DNA of 15,027 bases. Source: Gammaproteobacteria bacterium (GTDB taxonomy: Bacteria > Pseudomonadota > Gammaproteobacteria > UWMA-0217). This document shows positions 14,732 through 15,027 of this stretch, one piece after another. The stretch covers positions 1 through 15,027 of the forward strand of contig JALVPS010000237.1 in NCBI GenBank assembly GCA_027031685.1, given 5' to 3'. The stretch's first letter is position 1; the number at the start of each line of letters is the position of its first letter. A program made the position numbers and the translations under genes. Below the pieces are notes generated by a model. That model was not told the origin of the DNA and did no database searches. It saw nothing but the letters and a program-made list of their open reading frames with translations.

Positions 14732-15027
14732 CCAACTGCCGGCCATTCCCGGCAAGCGCTATTTCACCATCGGGGAGGTGAGCGAGCTGTGCGGCGTCAA
14801 GCCCCACGTGCTGCGCTACTGGGAGCAGGAATTTCCCAGCCTGAAACCCGTCAAGCGGCGCGGCAACCGGCGCTACTACCAGCGGGAGGATGTGTTGCTC
14901 ATCCGCAAGATCCGCAGCCTGCTCTACGAGCATGGCTACACCATCGGTGGCGCGCGCCAGAAGCTGGCCAGCCAGGACGATCCCACCGCAGAGGGGCCGA
15001 ACCAGCAACTCATCCGCGAGCTGCGCG
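14709..15027 (+). CDS. MerR-family transcriptional regulator, N-terminal part (cut by window edge)
   Basis: About 106 residues are visible, running off the window without a stop. After a short leader (MLEAGNNNQLPAIPGKR) comes a MerR-type winged helix-turn-helix: YFTIGEVSELCGVKPHVLRYWEQEFPSLKPVKRRGNRRYYQREDVLLIRKIRSLLYEHGYTIGGARQKL, about residues 18-87. The YFTIGEVSELCGVKPHVLRYWE form, rather than the metal-sensing type, matches the MerR-like gene that follows ihfA in many gammaproteobacteria and whose ligand is unknown. Its ATG lies inside ihfA, with a 23-base overlap, and Shine-Dalgarno candidates GAGGG (14695-14699) and AGAGG (14701-14705) are both inside ihfA, pointing to translational coupling. 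The effector domain is beyond the edge, so no signal can be proposed. Confidence 0.9.
   Translation, partial: MLEAGNNNQLPAIPGKRYFTIGEVSELCGVKPHVLRYWEQEFPSLKPVKRRGNRRYYQREDVLLIRKIRSLLYEHGYTIGGARQKLASQDDPTAEGPNQQLIRELR

Overview
This window comes from a GC-rich gammaproteobacterium and is a dense housekeeping chromosomal region. The gene order nadK-recN / hrcA-grpE-dnaK-dnaJ-dapB followed by thrS-infC-rpmI-rplT-pheS-pheT-ihfA-merR is typical of Gammaproteobacteria, and the presence of HrcA beside sigma-32-like promoters suggests a lineage outside the enterics (Chromatiales/Ectothiorhodospiraceae-like or similar). The genus cannot be fixed from this sequence alone. No mobile element, CRISPR array, tRNA, rRNA or foreign-looking island was seen, and no stretch longer than about 130 bases lacks a gene.

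Layout. Positions 1-1593 carry a leftward pair, nadK (NAD kinase) then recN (cut by the window edge). A 132-base divergent intergenic region separates them from the rightward heat-shock cluster: hrcA (repressor), grpE (nucleotide exchange factor), dnaK (Hsp70) and dnaJ (Hsp40). dapB (lysine/diaminopimelate synthesis) follows dnaJ after 10 bases. From 7712 to the end lies a translation cluster: thrS, infC (starting with a rare AUC codon), rpmI, rplT, pheS, pheT, then ihfA and a MerR-family gene that overlaps ihfA and runs off the window.

How the genes work together. GrpE, DnaK and DnaJ form one chaperone machine. Two well-formed sigma-32-type promoters, one overlapping the end of hrcA and one just before dnaK, suggest it is induced as in E. 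coli, while the hrcA gene stands upstream with no visible CIRCE operator in the window, so HrcA probably acts elsewhere (for example on groESL). A strong hairpin-plus-U-run between dnaK and dnaJ could lower dnaJ-dapB expression relative to dnaK. In the translation cluster, several leaders look regulatory: a hairpin before thrS, two stacked hairpins before rpmI (the place of L20 feedback in E. coli), a strong terminator before pheST, and AT-rich gene ends in thrS and pheT holding sigma-70-like promoters for infC and ihfA.

I found no undescribed system. The points most worth checking are the transcriptional architecture of the heat-shock cluster, the infC start, and the untested RNA leaders.
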